Assembly (NCBI RefSeq): GCF_011397635.1
Contig: NC_064767.1
Coordinates: 15,911,537-15,975,536 of the forward strand
DNA: 64,000 bases
Reading direction: 5' to 3'
From: Epinephelus fuscoguttatus
Taxonomy: Eukaryota; Chordata; Actinopteri; Perciformes; Serranidae
Shown: positions 34,769-47,828 of the stretch, piece after piece
How positions within the stretch are numbered: position 1 is the stretch's first letter
Layout of the letters: every line of letters begins with the position of its first letter
The notes under the pieces: model-generated
Told to the model about the DNA's origin: nothing
Seen by the model: the letters and a program-made list of their open reading frames with translations, nothing else
Databases searched by the model: none
Made by a program: the position numbers and the translations under genes

Positions 34769-37700
34769 ATGGGGGACCATATTGAGCTACAAATCACTCC
34801 AGAGACTCCAGGCAGACCATCCATTAGAAACCCCTTTGAAAGTCCCAATGACTACCACCACCTTCATGAATCCCTGGTGCCAAGCCCATCTGTCTTCAAG
34901 TCCAAGCCTTGTAAAGCTGTAAGTTTGAACACACCTTACACCTTCTACCTCAAATCCTTTAGGTCTACTACTATGTGACACATCTCCCATTGCAAATCTA
35001 AATGCTGTATTGTGTCCATACATTTTTTTCTACTTATGTGTAGTGTTGTTCCTCACTTCCTCATTTGTTTCTCCCTCAGACTCCACCCAAGTTTAACTGG
35101 TCTATTGATGAAATGGCCAGCCTTCTCCCTGTCTACATAGACCCCGAGGACATCCAGCGACAGTCTTTTTACCTCAGCCAGACAAGGTATGTAATGCAAC
35201 ACAGCAGTCATGGTAGATATATAGGTAATAAGGATGGCATTATGATAAGGTAACTGGTAATTAAAGCGACATTTTTTTTCTACCAAACATCTAGGATGGA
35301 TTCTGACATTGAGGAGAAGCGTCAGAATGCTATCGAGCAGGTATGTGATTCTAATCCTATTGTTTAATAATAGAGAAATGAATATGTTGATGATTCATAG
35401 ATTGTAATATTTGCTTTGTCTCCCATTTAAGTTTTTCACCAAAGGAACCATCGTGCCCTCGCCCTGGGCAGCACCAGACCCCCGTAAAGGCCCCCAGATC
35501 TATACGAAAAGTAAATGATCTTATTGTTTCTATTAATTTTTGATCCTTTGAAGTCTTTTATTGTCAAAAGTTTCATGTTGTATTCTCATTTTCTATGTTA
35601 TTTAAGCATTTTGTGTGTATGTAACTCTGTGTCTTTGCACTTGTAGATTTGAAGTCTACAATGATTGCAGAGGAGCCAGAAAAAATCTCAGGTAGGTGTC
35701 TTCTAAATTTGTAACAGTGACTCATCTCTTCTTTTTTCCTTCTCTATCTACAGCTTGTTTTTTTAATCTCTCTTCATTATGTTTCTTTTACAGTTGCGTG
35801 TCAGACAACTCTTTCATTACCTCTGGCTTTTGATTTGGAGAAAATACTAGGTAAGCCTCCAATAAATGCCGGCACAATCAAATCACAGAGTCTGCTTTGA
35901 CATATTCCAATGACTACGTTTGTCTGTCTGTTTCTTCCCTCTCCTCAGGGGATCATTACCGCTACGAGGAACCGTGTGATGCTGTGCAGGAAAGTCTCAG
36001 TTCCTCCTCCTTAAGACGAAAACTCTTCCTTGATGGCCAGGGCCCTTACAGCGGCTCTGACAGCTCCAGTCCACCAAGTCCAGAGAGAAGCTATGCCAGG
36101 CAGGAAAGGCTTTCTCTGAACCGAGGAGAGGAAGCTGAGGGAGGGGTTGCAGTTTCGGAGGGAGAAGCTTTATCATCTATCTTTTCCTCCCCTTTGCCCC
36201 GCAGCGTTTTGGCTCCGACTCCCTCTACAGTGAGTATAGTGATGCAAATAATAATTATTTTGATAATCCACCTTCTGTTATTGACTAATCTTTTCAGCAC
36301 CAGAGTACTGCAGACTTTGGTGAATGCTCATAAGCAGTAACATTTTTTTGTATTTGGATTAAACTCTTCATTAAGTTAATAAACAAAAACACCATTAAAC
36401 AAAAATGTATTTCTCTTGTGTTAAATTATAGGGTCAGTTCTCATCCAGTCCCATCCAGCATGGCTGCTTCCGGGACTGCAGCCTCGGCAGCATCACCAGT
36501 CCTCTGTTCCCTGATAGGTCGTCTCCTGCTGGTCTTGTCTCCCCCACAATTTCTCCTATTCTTGCACATGCAGTACGCACACCCACATGTTCAGGTAAAC
36601 TATTTGTTTTGTAACTCAAAAACTTTTTACGATAGGGTTTTACAACATACAATATTTTAAAAAAGACTCTGTGGTAATGTTAACTAAGTTTCTCTTCAAT
36701 CTGAATCTGTGGTCCTTCTTTAGCTGAGAGGAAGCAGCCGAGCAACTTGACTCCAAACAGCGTTCCCCTGGACGTAGATGGCACTTCCTGCAACGAGAGT
36801 CCATTTGTCGAGGGTTGCTCTCCCATTCGTAGCTGCTCCCCACACCAGCACCACTGTTACACCGAGCCCCAGCACAATGCCAGACCCAAGCCCCGGCCCC
36901 GAGTCCGCTGCTGGGCCTCCCCTCCCCTCATCTCCCCGATCCTCAACCCTAACCTCCAAGACAATCAGGAAGCTGAGGATCAACTCCCCTTTTCCTCCTC
37001 GTCCTCCTCCTCCTCTTCTCTGCCCCCTATGGAGCTAGATCCAGCTTCGCCCCTGGCCCGCAGCGCTCACCCCGCTGACAATGAGAGAGTTTGTTTGAAT
37101 CCTATGGAACCTGTGAAAATGGAGGAAGGCAAGGAGACGGAATCAGAGGGGAGGTTGGAGGATGAAGAGGAGGAAAGTGGAAATCATTCAGGACAGCTGA
37201 CCAGCTCTCGCATGGGCAATGTGTCGGCGACAGAGAGCTCTCAGATGTTTGTATCTCTTCTGGCAGAGGGAAGCAGCATACGCTACGATTCCAGCATGCA
37301 GGTTCGTGTCAGCAATTTCATCCATTTTCATCTAATCCAATTTATTCTGGTCTGTCAACGGCATATTTGTAATGAACTACTTTTTGTGTGTGTGTTCAGG
37401 TGGACAGCGGGTACAACACTACCTCAGCAGGCACGGCCAGTCTTATAGATCTACTCAGCTCAGACTGTCACGGCAAAGAGTCCTTCAGTTCAAACCTGGC
37501 AGAAGACGGTTTCCAACTCACTCGACACACTAAACTAAAGGTAAGTTAAAGGCTCATTTATGCTCAATGTTAGGTACGGACACAGACAGAGCCTTCTGTC
37601 CGTACTCTGCGTTCATGTCGTCCATGTTTGAGTATGTTTTCTGAGACAAACAGTGGTACTTTTTGGGGAGAGATTATGCAAGCAGTTCAGTGATTTTTAA

Positions 37701-38159
37701 CATCTTGATGATGTTATTTTGCCCGGGCACAGGGACAAAACATTATGACAGATCAGCTGGGAACAGATTGCAAGGGTAATCATGTCACTTGGAGGGTTGA
37801 GAAGGAAAAGTAGAGGTCTGTGGGAGACCGTGACCCTTGATTGACCTCTAGTGAATGTATCCATGTCGTAAGGGATGGACGGAAATATGTGGGCAGTAAC
37901 AGTGACAAATTTTGAAATGAAAGGATCTATTTTTGTTCATAAAGGCAGTATGTATATGAGCCTTAAATTAACCCTTTACACACAAACACAGGCTTGTAGA
38001 CACATGATTTTGTCTCTTTAGATACTTAGAATTAAGTATCAGCACTTATTTAAAATGCATTACTGAGAATATTTTGCAGACTTAACTAACCGAATTGTCC
38101 ATTTTCATCTCACTAAAAATGTGTTTCTTATTTTCCAGGTATTCTATCCTCACCACTGA
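34769..38159 (+). CDS. bora: bora, aurora kinase A activator
   Basis: Cofactor that lets Aurora A phosphorylate Plk1 at mitotic entry. Coding exons: 34769-34918, 35080-35186, 35295-35340, 35432-35510, 35647-35691, 35794-35850, 35949-36229, 36432-36594, 36724-37301, 37400-37540 and 38139-38159 (1668 nt, 555 residues; human 559). All phases agree. The conserved N-terminal Aurora A/Plk1-activating region includes [46 protein letters not shown] and [13 protein letters not shown]. Later come [16 protein letters not shown] and the CSPIRSCSP segment. Exon 10 has a nine-serine run and an acidic stretch. The DSGYNT motif (start of exon 11) matches the known Plk1-dependent beta-TrCP degron. A 5'UTR exon is likely upstream. 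ATTAAA at 38831 and AATAAA at 39415 are possible poly(A) signals. Confidence 0.96.
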
Positions 38160-39548
38160 GCCATGTGATTGGTGCTTTTAAAGGGACGCCTCTTCCAGTG
38201 GAAGCTTAAGATGATTATTTTGCAATCAAATACAACAAAGTTTACACTATGCTTTGGAGCATTTTTGTCGCATTAATTGATTAGGGTGAATGAATTGGGT
38301 CAACTGTTAATGGCAGTGAGAACTAAACTGGTTTCACAAGTGGTTATTTGTTCTTTGAAGGTTTAGAGTTCAAGTTGTCAGACAGAAAGCAGACGTTCTA
38401 CGGAAGTATGTTTTTCACATGTTAGAAAGGAGGAGATCTTAGTCCCACTGTAAGACACTGTAAAGCTGTAATTTAACAGCTCTGTTAGACCCAGTATACT
38501 GGTGCGATAAGGGGAAAGAAAAAAATGTCAATTTTGAATCAACTTGCACAACAGTAACCTCCTTGAATGCTGTATTGATGCTGATGTCATCATTTCCATT
38601 TTTATTTGGTGCTGACATGATCGACTTGATCGATCCTGACTTTCACATGACATTCAATTTGTACTGTATTTATCGTTTTATAAAACAGTTTATCATGTTT
38701 TTATATGACGAGAGCTTTTTGTTTTATTGAATGAGTAAGAATTGTTAAAATTCAGGTTAGCTGTGGATCTTATTTGGATTGTCAGAATATTTATTCCTGA
38801 ATAAGATGCACCGAATAATGCCGCTAGAAAATTAAAAGCTGATTGAGCCATTTTTTTTCTTTTGCATACTTAAAAGCATGGGCTGGATCATATCACATTA
38901 AATTAACTTGAATTCTTTGTCTGGCTTGAGATGGCTTCTTTTTTTTTGTTTTATTATTGTGGGGTTTTCTACAATGTATGTATTTTGACTAAATGGCTTG
39001 GTCCAGAAATAATATACAGTAATACATAAAATTCAGGGGCAAGCTCCCAATAATTACGTAACATTAACCTCTCAGTGTAAGTGCATTGTGACAATTGTCA
39101 ATTTTCACAATTCCGTTCAAAACACGGCAATGTAAGCAGAGTGTCTACAGGTAACATACACTTAAATTTAAGTTAATTTTAATTTAAGTTGTAAGTTAGG
39201 TTTAGTTTTTTAAGACCTTTTTATATAGAAATTTTTCAACCAAATTTTCAACTGATTTTTGGACAAATCATCTTTTTCCTATTCAAGCATGACAGGAAAG
39301 TATAAGTAAAGTAGTACGCGGTCCCACACAGCGGTCAGTTTAATGTAGAAATATGGTTTTTAGAGTAAGTTAGGTTAATTTTACATTTTGCCAACAGGTT
39401 TAGTGCCAGTGTAAAATAAAGCTTAAAAATTTGTAACATGAGAAATTGGACTTAAACACAGAAGAGCTTGACAAAAAGAAATTAAAAAGAAAAATTAGAT
39501 AAAGTGTTTGTGGCAATTAAGACCTCACAAATTCAGATTTAGGACTAC

Positions 39549-39970
39549 TTAAAGAGGTGCACCACCTAAATTAAGAATTCTAATGTTATTTCCATGGCTG
39601 GGAAAGTTCAGTCAATATTTGTGAACATGAGCTGTTCTTGGTCAAAGCCAGAAACCAGAGAAGTTGTCTCAATCAAGTCTGAGCTGCTCCATAGACAATA
39701 AATGGGAGCCTGATTTTGTGGCCCCAAATGTTTTGTTTTTTGTTTATACCCAAATGAGCTTTATTCTACTGTAGTATTCTCAGTTTGGAAACAGGAAGTG
39801 CACCCATATACTACCCTCCCCTCAAACCCTTGTGACATCAAACATTTGAGTTTAACACTATAGTTTTTGGTTTTGGGAGAGAGTTGTTCATGCTGACTAA
39901 TATTTTTAGACTGTTTGAGATCACAAAAATAAAGTGTACGCAATTTAAAATGGGTGTAGTTTGCCTTTAA
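39549..39970. mobile_element. TTAA-flanked MITE-like element
   Basis: TTAA at both ends (39549-39552 and 39967-39970). The start reads AAAGAGGTGCACCACCTAAA and the reverse-complemented end AAAGGCAAACTACACCCATT, a loose inverted repeat. TTAA target sites suggest the piggyBac group. The body contains phrases common in fish repeats (atagacaataaatgggagcc). Confidence 0.6.
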
Positions 39971-40261
39971 TGACTATTAAAGTCTTAACATTTATAAAAT
40001 TTAATTTTAGACTTTAAGGACTTGCGGACATCCTGGTAAGATTCTAAATAGCTGAGAATATTCAGTATATGATTTGTCAAAATTATAGGATTCTGATGTG
40101 GTCAGACTAAATAACTTAATGAAGAATGGTTAAAACATTGTCATATTTGATGTTGAGAGTGCTGTGATATTTTTTTTATTGTAGCAAACAAAGCTGTGGA
40201 CAATGATGACTTGTTTCTGTCAGTATTTATTAACCATTTTCTGTACAAGTACTTCAAAAGA

Positions 40262-40595
40262 TTAAAGGTATACTATGCAGGATTTTTCTAAAAAGCAATG
40301 TATAGACAGACTAATTTAAAAAAGTAATCACTGTCAACCATCACTTATAAGCCACAAGAAGTGTTTGGGGGTGTGTATTTATCTGCAGAGACTCAGTCCT
40401 CTGCCTGCACTTTATTTTCTTCTTATTAGCTGTGTTTGGGAGTTTCCTACAAACACAGACAATGCAAGGTTAGGACTTCATAAAAAGGTAGCAACCAGGT
40501 GCCTGACTGTAAGCAGAACACATCCAGCTGAAAGCTACAAAATTAAGTACTGTTCATAAACAGTAACCAACAATTCCTGCATAGTGTATCTTCAA
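40262..40595. mobile_element. MITE with clear terminal inverted repeats
   Basis: Left end TTAAAGGTATACTATGCAGG; reverse-complemented right end TTGAAGATACACTATGCAGG (17 of 20 match). TTAA is intact on the left and altered to TCAA on the right. 334 bp, no coding capacity. The AATAAA candidate of dis3 lies just outside, about 200 bp away. Confidence 0.75.
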
Positions 40596-40944
40596 AATGC
40601 ATGCTGGCTCTACACAAAACACACAGAATCAAATAGATTAAAAAACACTTTAATGACTGAGTCGCAGACTACATTGTTAAACTGCGTTCACGACTTGCGC
40701 TCCAGGTTCTTGTCTATGTACAAACAAGTGTTTCACATCATAAAAAAGCAGATTGCTGCTTGAATGGTTGGAACATTGCAGCGTCACTGTGCTAAGTTTA
40801 TTAAAATGGCCACATTTACTCAAAGTATAGTTATGCTGATGCATTAACACAGGAGTCCAAACTGGGACTTTAATAGACATCTACCACTTCTTGATCTGGA
40901 GGATCAGCTGGTGGCCTGGGGGAAATACTATGCTGCTTCCTGTG

Positions 40945-43900
40945 TCAGCGGTCCAGTTTTGGCTTCTTGGCCTGTGGTTCAATATCTGGGGCTGGAACAC
41001 TCACACCAGGGATCTGAAATAAAGACAACTGATGCGTATAAAAGGCTGGTAGGTTTGAGTTTAATTAAACAAATTGTCCTTTTAGGACAGAGTGAAAACA
41101 TGTTAACTTTCCTCAATCAAACCCAAATACTGCTGATAGAAGAAAAATCTTACCACAGGTTCAATCAGAGCCATGCGGATCTTCTGGTGCTGAATATTGG
41201 AGGAGTCCAGGCTGATGGTGACCTTCACGTTGTCAAATATGTGGAAGGTGTGTTCCTCTACTTTCAGAGTGGGACCCTAAACACACACACACATGACGAA
41301 GGGATCTTTTAAGAACAGCAGCCTCTGGTAGTGCTAGTTTATCAGTGTTGATCTAAGCAGCTGTAAAGAAACAAAATCTCATGTTTATACCTCCTCATCA
41401 AAGACAAGGTTTGGAGCCGCCTTGTCTTTGGCGTCAAAGAAGACTGTTCCCTCCAGGCCAAACTTTGGGATGAGTACGATGATTGCGTTTTTCCTTACAA
41501 ACAGGACAAATCCGTCTTCATTCAGTATACCTCGACTTTTGAAGAACAACTGGAAAGAGATCATTTGTATTAATACCACAAATTTAAAGCAAAGTATGCA
41601 GTATGGTTCGAGGTCTGTTTGATTATCTTTTACTCAAACGGACATTATGATTCTTTATCATGATTGTTCAGGACAGTGGGGTATTTCATGTGAAAGCAAA
41701 CCAGTGTGTCCACATTTTTACCTGTGTGTGGAATGCCACAGACGACCTCTGTGCATACTGAGCCATTTTATGCCTGTAGTTGAGGTTGTTGGAGAGGGCT
41801 GACTGCTTGTGTTTGTCCATCAAGTCTGGGTAGGTGCTGTCTGCTCCTATGGCCACTGCCAGCAGGCGATGCACTATAATATCTGCATACCTGTGCAGGA
41901 GGGCAGATGAAGATGGTGAAGGGGGGAAGAAGGGGAAAGGTTTCAATGCAGAGAAAAGGTTAAGAATATGGATGATGGTGGTTGTTTTTCAATTATGCAC
42001 GTCTTTGTCATAAAAGGCCTGACCCAACATATGTAGTCAAGATGTGAGGAGTATCTGTTTTCCTACCTCCTAATAGGTGAAGTGAAGTGTGTATAAATGG
42101 GTGAAGCGAGGCCGTAGTGGTGGAAATCGCTGTCCATGCCAGAACAAAAATAGACAGCCTGCATCATGCAGCGAGTGGCCAAGATGCGCAGGAGCGTGTT
42201 AAAGTACGGGAAGCCGTCTACTCTGGCCATGTCAAGGGAATCAGCCAGTGCCTTGGCTGAATCTGTGTGAATATCCACATCCTGAGGGGAAAAGGAAACA
42301 AATTGTTGACACCTTAGAATATATTTATAGTAGCTCTTATGGAGGCCATGATTAAGCTGTTCTGACCAGCAACTTTGACCCTGGCTTCTGACATTTGAAA
42401 CGACTGCCAATTCTTTGACAACATCCCCAAATCATAACAAGGCAAACTGATTACATAAGCTCAAAAAAAATACACATAACTTGAGCATAGTTTCCACATG
42501 ATCATCCGTCTCCCCTCACCTTAGACTTTGCAGCCTTCAGCAGGATGTCATAGTTGGATGGAGGCGGTGCTGGATGTTTCCTCAGCATGGCACAGTCTGG
42601 AAATTCATCATAAATCTTCTGGGCGACTGAAATATTGGCCAGCAACATGAACTCCTCAACCATGGAGTTTGTCTCCCTGATAACAAAGACATTGGTTTAT
42701 TTTTATGACACAAACAGACACGCTTAAAAAAGGCATCAAAAATAGTTTGGAGAAAAGTGTTTCAAAAAGGGTTCTCCATTTTGAAGTTACTTACATGAGT
42801 TCTTTGGTCTGGAGGTCAATGGGGTCGTGGGTTTCACTGTCTATGTGGAAACGGACCTCTAAGGATGACAGTGTCAACGCCCTACAAGATATCAAACACA
42901 ACACAACAGTAAACACATTCATTTTAAATACAGCCAATTTAAATATGTGCCTCTTACAAGAGTTAGAATCAAATGCTCAAAAAAAGGCTCAGCTTTTGAG
43001 TTGTTGTTTAATTTGTCAGTCAACAGGAATGCAAGTTTCCTGATTTTTAAGGCAGCTGAGCCATGTGCAGACTGATAAATACTCAAACCAACACCATCTT
43101 CTGCTCATGGCATTAAAATGTACCATCCTACACAACTATACTCCTGCCTCTACTACTCCCAACTCCCAGTCCTTACCCGTTCTCTATCCTCTTTCTCTTC
43201 AGGATTTTTGCTAGTTTGTTGAGACCTCGCAGGCTCTTGGTGATGTCATCATTCTTGGTGGTGTCATCAATTCTCATTTGGGCCTCAGCGTAAGTTAACG
43301 ATGCCTGTCAAAGAAGGAAATAAACAGAAATAATGCATAAAAATATCTTGACTCTAGAATTTTGTGTCTTACAAAACAAAAGCAGGTGGCAGTAACATAA
43401 GTTGCAGTGTCACAGTCACATATCACTGCAAAAGTATTGAGGACAGCGCATATATACCTATACACTATACCTTGGAGTTAATGACACTTTTTGTGAACCG
43501 GGTCTTTAGAATTTCAGCCTTGTGGTTCATCTCCCAGATACACGAGAAGGCCAGCCTGGTAAAAAAAAAAAAAAAAAAAAAAAGAGAGACAAACATTTCT
43601 CAATATTTTTTCAATGGAATATTTTGGGAAAGACAGAGCACTGATGATAATGATAATTCCGTGAGGGCAACTGTGAGCATGTTTCTCCATTACTCACCTT
43701 TCCACATTGGAGCGAAGAGAGCAAAGATTGGAGCTGAGCAGCTCAGGAACCATATCTATCCTCTGGTGGACACAGAATAAAAATCTTTTTAGGTTTTTTT
43801 TGGAGTCAAAATATGTTTTATGAATCAATCACCTTCTGAAATGTAGGAAACACCGTTGTCTCAACATCACAATTTCAATTTAAAAAAATGCACTGAATTC

Positions 43901-46900
43901 ATAAATGGATTTTATACTCATTCAGTGCTGTCACTAAATGTGCTTGGCACCTTCAGATGTCATAAATTCAAAGCTAAAAGATGGATGGAATAGCGAAAAG
44001 AGACATTATTATTATTATTGTAGTTAAGCTGCAATCAGACCAAAAATGGTGGACTGTGCCAACAATAGTCTACTACAATACATTTTTCCAAATATAAAGT
44101 CACACAGCTTATGGACTCTTGTGATATTTAATGTTGGTACGTTCAAATTCTGATGCTGTGAAAACACTTGTGTGAGTGTTTTTCCTTACTTTGCCACACA
44201 AGTAGACAGTGGTGCCGCGGTTTGCAGCCTCTTTGTCCAAAGCGTTGCCAGGTCTGATGAAGTGACTGACGTCAGCGATATGAACGCCGACCTACAGCAG
44301 ACAAACAAAATACTGAGCTTAAAGATAAACAGACACAAATATGTAACTGCTTTGTAATGTATGTGTCCAGTATGTGCACCTCAAGGTTTCCATTGTCCAG
44401 TTCTCTGCAGTGCAGGGCGTCATCTATATCTGTACATCCAGGAGGATCCACACTGCACACTGTCAGATTTCTCAGGTCTTCTCTCCTCACCATGTCCTGT
44501 TCCACACACATTTACATTACACAGATTTATATGCTTTAAAATTACTGAGTGACAGACTCACTGACAAATGACCCAACAAAACGGAATAGAATACTGCTAC
44601 GTGTATCCAAGGTACAGCTGTCATTACCTCTGGTGTGATGCCCCATGGCATCTTGGGAAGAAAACTGAGCACAGCCTGAGAGAAGGCCTGGTGGGGGACG
44701 TCATGCTCCAGCAGAAGCACCTCCTGCTCTGTGTCCTTATCCCCTGCATCTCCCAGACTGCGCACAAAGTGACCCTAACAAAGAAGAAAAGGCTGGTTTC
44801 TTTCCAAGGACAGATTTTTTTTGCACATATTACATGTCGAGCCAGAGGAGTGTGGCTTTATATGATGTAGAGGGCAAACGATTCAAATTCCTGTCAAAAA
44901 GTTTGACAAGTGGAGACTGCGTAGGTACAAATTCCAAATATTTGATAGTCTGACGAAGTTCCAACGCACATTTGGATATCTGGAGTTTCTGGGCCAGCCA
45001 TCGATGGCCACCATAATCCTCTGGCCTGCCAGTGTGGATGCCTGACGTGTTTCAATGCGAATGCGTGGGATACGGCGGTCTGCTGGAGTGAAAAGGTGTC
45101 GGGTTGACTGAAAAGAAAAAGGAAAGAAAACAGATGGTGAGTGCTGAGAGCATAAGACAAGGAAGTGCTATAGAGAGAGTGATTAATTTAGGCAAAACAT
45201 GCATACCAGTTTTGATGACAGCTTCAAATTTTCAAACTAGGCAAAAACTAAACTGTGTATGACATATGGTATTATAGAGAAATCTGGATTTACCTCTTTA
45301 ATCTGGGAGGGATTGAGCATGCCACAGAACGGCCTCCAGTTCCTTTTGATGATTCCCACGACTCTGCCTGTGGGCTTCTTGGCTGCTTCAGCTGCGGATA
45401 TCCTCAACTGCTCGGACACACAGGAATATGGAGGTCATTTAGGTTTCTATAGCTACAAAGACCAAACTGGGGTTGTCATGTAAAAATAAAGTTTAAGCTC
45501 TTTGCGTAGCACAGCAGTAAACACCCTGATCAATTTCATTTCAACTATAAGACAACAGGAAACAGCGTACACCTCCTCTAGCTGTGAGCAGAGACAAAGC
45601 TAGTCTGATCACTGTTCCTTTCATTCAGACGATATTTACCGCTTTCTCCTCCTCTTCCTCCTCTTCCTCAGTATCATCCTTTGCTGAACCTTCATCCTGC
45701 AGCACAACTGAGGACGGCGCCACCCATTGATCACGGGGTAACAGCTGCACGGCAACTACATCCTGGTACACCGCTCTGTTGAGGTTCTGAAGACCCTGGA
45801 TGAGAACCTGAAAGCAGATCGAACAGACAGCACAGAGCTTTTAACGTCTGCACGCTTCCTGCACCTGTAAACTCACATCTCAATACAACATGACAAATTC
45901 TCACCCAAACCCAGATGAGGTCTGGGAGATTGTTACATTCACAGATTTTTGATAATTGTCTAGACAAACTGCATATTCACAAACATGTGTACACACACAC
46001 CTCTGTGCTGTCTTCCCCCTCTCCCTGCACAAAGACTGTGGCCTCCAGGTAGTTGTCCCTGCTGGCCCTAAAGGTGCCCTGGAGGAAAGAGCCGCTCTTA
46101 ATTCCTGCCTGAATCCTGGACAGGGGGAGGTGCTCTGGGAATAACACCCTACTGCTAGTGATGTCACTCTGAGAGAGGAAAAAATGGAAATCAGTGGAAG
46201 AAGAAAAGCACAGATAAAAAAAACGGGGGCGTAAACAAGACAGAAACAAATTCTACATACAGAATTAGCTTCAATTTCATACCTTGTCATCATTGGATAA
46301 AGCCAGACGATCCACAAGCTCAGGGTTCCCGATGAGACTCTTGATGTACTCTTCACCTAAGAGCAGAAGTGAATAAATACTTGTGACAAAGTGGTTAAAA
46401 CAGCTGATGCCGTTTAAAACCACACTTGCATCCAACAGAAAAAAGTGGGGAGGCCTATGAAGGTTTCTAAAACATGGATGGTGGTTGAATCAGAGTGCCT
46501 GTTAACCCTCTGTCTGCAAGCTATGATAGAATTTAAAGCAATGCTTTTGGGAGCTGTGTTCTTGATATGCAGATTGTTTTAAACTGATCTCAAGGAAAGA
46601 CCAAAGAAAGACTCCTTACATCTGTACACCAGCAGGCCGCTCTCCTCTGCTTTCTGCTTGTTCCCTTGGTCATTGGTGAGGAGGACCACCTTGAGCCCAT
46701 CTGCCTCAGAGTTGGACGTCTTCAGGTGCTGGCTGTACCATTTTGTCGCCACACGGATTGCACGGTCGTTGCGGTCGTTGGCGCTCTCCCCTGGTTCACG
46801 TTCAATGAACGTCTCTCTGGAAAAATTGAGGATGAATGTGTAAAGGTGACCAACAGGCAGAGATGTCTGTCATGCTTTTAAAATGCATATCATGAGAGAG

Positions 46901-47828
46901 GTCTAATGAGGAGATCTTTGTGTGCAACTGGTGAAAATACTTTGTCACTAATACTTTGTTTTACTATTGTGCAATTAAGATGTTGTGATGCAGTTAAAGG
47001 GTCAGTGGTGTCTTTGCACCTGTGGTGTTCGTTAGTGAAGGTGTAGAAGTGTTTCTCCTTCTCATTTATGATGTCCTTCAGGCGTTTATAGACCGGTGCA
47101 CTGCGGTGGCGTACCTCCTGCAGCACAGTCTGAAGGATTATCACATTACGAATCACAGGGTCCTCCAACACATCAATCTGCAGGACACAGAGAGGGTACA
47201 CATACATTTGAAGAGAATCAGAGCTATTCAGAATCAGGTGCAAAGGTTATATGGTTGTAAATGCCAAAAAAACGGTAGTATAATTGCCTACATTTAAGGA
47301 ATGGCTATCACAATCATGTAAAGGCACACAGAAGAGAATATATAGCTGTGTGAAGAGATATTGTTAATTCACAACAATAACAAACGTGCTATTCATTCAT
47401 GAAGTCGTTTAACCCCAGTTTTTGTAGTATCTTGAGATACTACATGAGTTATGATGTTGTATGATCACAATACATGACAAGCACAAACTATGGCTACAAG
47501 TCTGTATGGAATATTACATGTTAAATATCTGGAATCCATCACATTGGACAACATGATAATCAAAAGGGCCCTTCTGGATATGCAGGGGGGGTGAGAGACA
47601 ACTTATTACCTGATGCAGGACGACATTCGTGTCAGGGACCAAATAATGTGGATAAGAGCACAGGTTGCTCTCAATACACGCGTCACTCTGCAGCACCGTG
47701 GACTCCTGTTTGCATTCAGTGCAAACTTCGCTCCCGCACCAAATATCATCTCTCAGGTAATGCTCGCGCACTATCTTCATCACCCCACCCGACCGTTTCT
47801 TCTTCACGAAGGTTTTTGACTTCAACAT
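40945..47828 (-). CDS. dis3: dis3, exosome exoribonuclease (RRP44)
   Basis: Catalytic 3'-5' exoribonuclease and endonuclease of the nuclear RNA exosome. 21 coding exons: 47610-47828, 47020-47177, 46620-46816, 46283-46356, 46001-46168, 45640-45807, 45294-45407, 44970-45107, 44628-44774, 44380-44496, 44190-44291, 43698-43762, 43471-43555, 43177-43304, 42795-42881, 42520-42676, 42067-42281, 41722-41890, 41391-41549, 41154-41276, 40945-41013 (2859 nt, 952 residues; human 958). The PIN endonuclease domain has its acidic set at D66 (PDTNV), E94 (LQEV), D143 (DRNDRA) and D175 (LTND). The two cold-shock domains follow, then the RNB domain with [12 protein letters not shown] (D478, D484, D486, D487). 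The C-terminal S1 domain is followed by the basic tail [10 protein letters not shown]. No truncation is seen, and it is divergent with pibf1. Confidence 0.97.
44380..44496 (-). CDS. dis3: dis3 coding exon 10 (RNB catalytic aspartates)
   Basis: 39 codons starting [17 protein letters not shown] and containing [16 protein letters not shown]. The four aspartates coordinate the two Mg ions of the 3'-5' exonuclease site; all are intact. Acceptor gtggaacag|gac, donor cttgag|gtgcac. Confidence 0.96.
47610..47828 (-). CDS. dis3: dis3 coding exon 1 (CR3 cysteines and PIN start)
   Basis: 73 codons. The start [20 protein letters not shown] is nearly identical to human MLKSKTFLKKTRAGGVMKIV, fixing the start codon at 47828. 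Cysteines at 31, 36, 39, 51 and 57 lie in the CR3 zinc-site region, and [14 protein letters not shown] begins the PIN domain. Confidence 0.97.

Larger units (their letters stand above)
38160..40944. other. bora/dis3 convergent interval (3'UTRs and two MITE-like elements)
   Basis: Bora transcribes in from the left and dis3 from the right. AT-rich, with no further gene. It holds TTAA-flanked elements at 39549-39970 and 40262-40595. A dis3 poly(A) signal candidate AATAAA is at 40798-40803 (minus strand). Confidence 0.7.
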
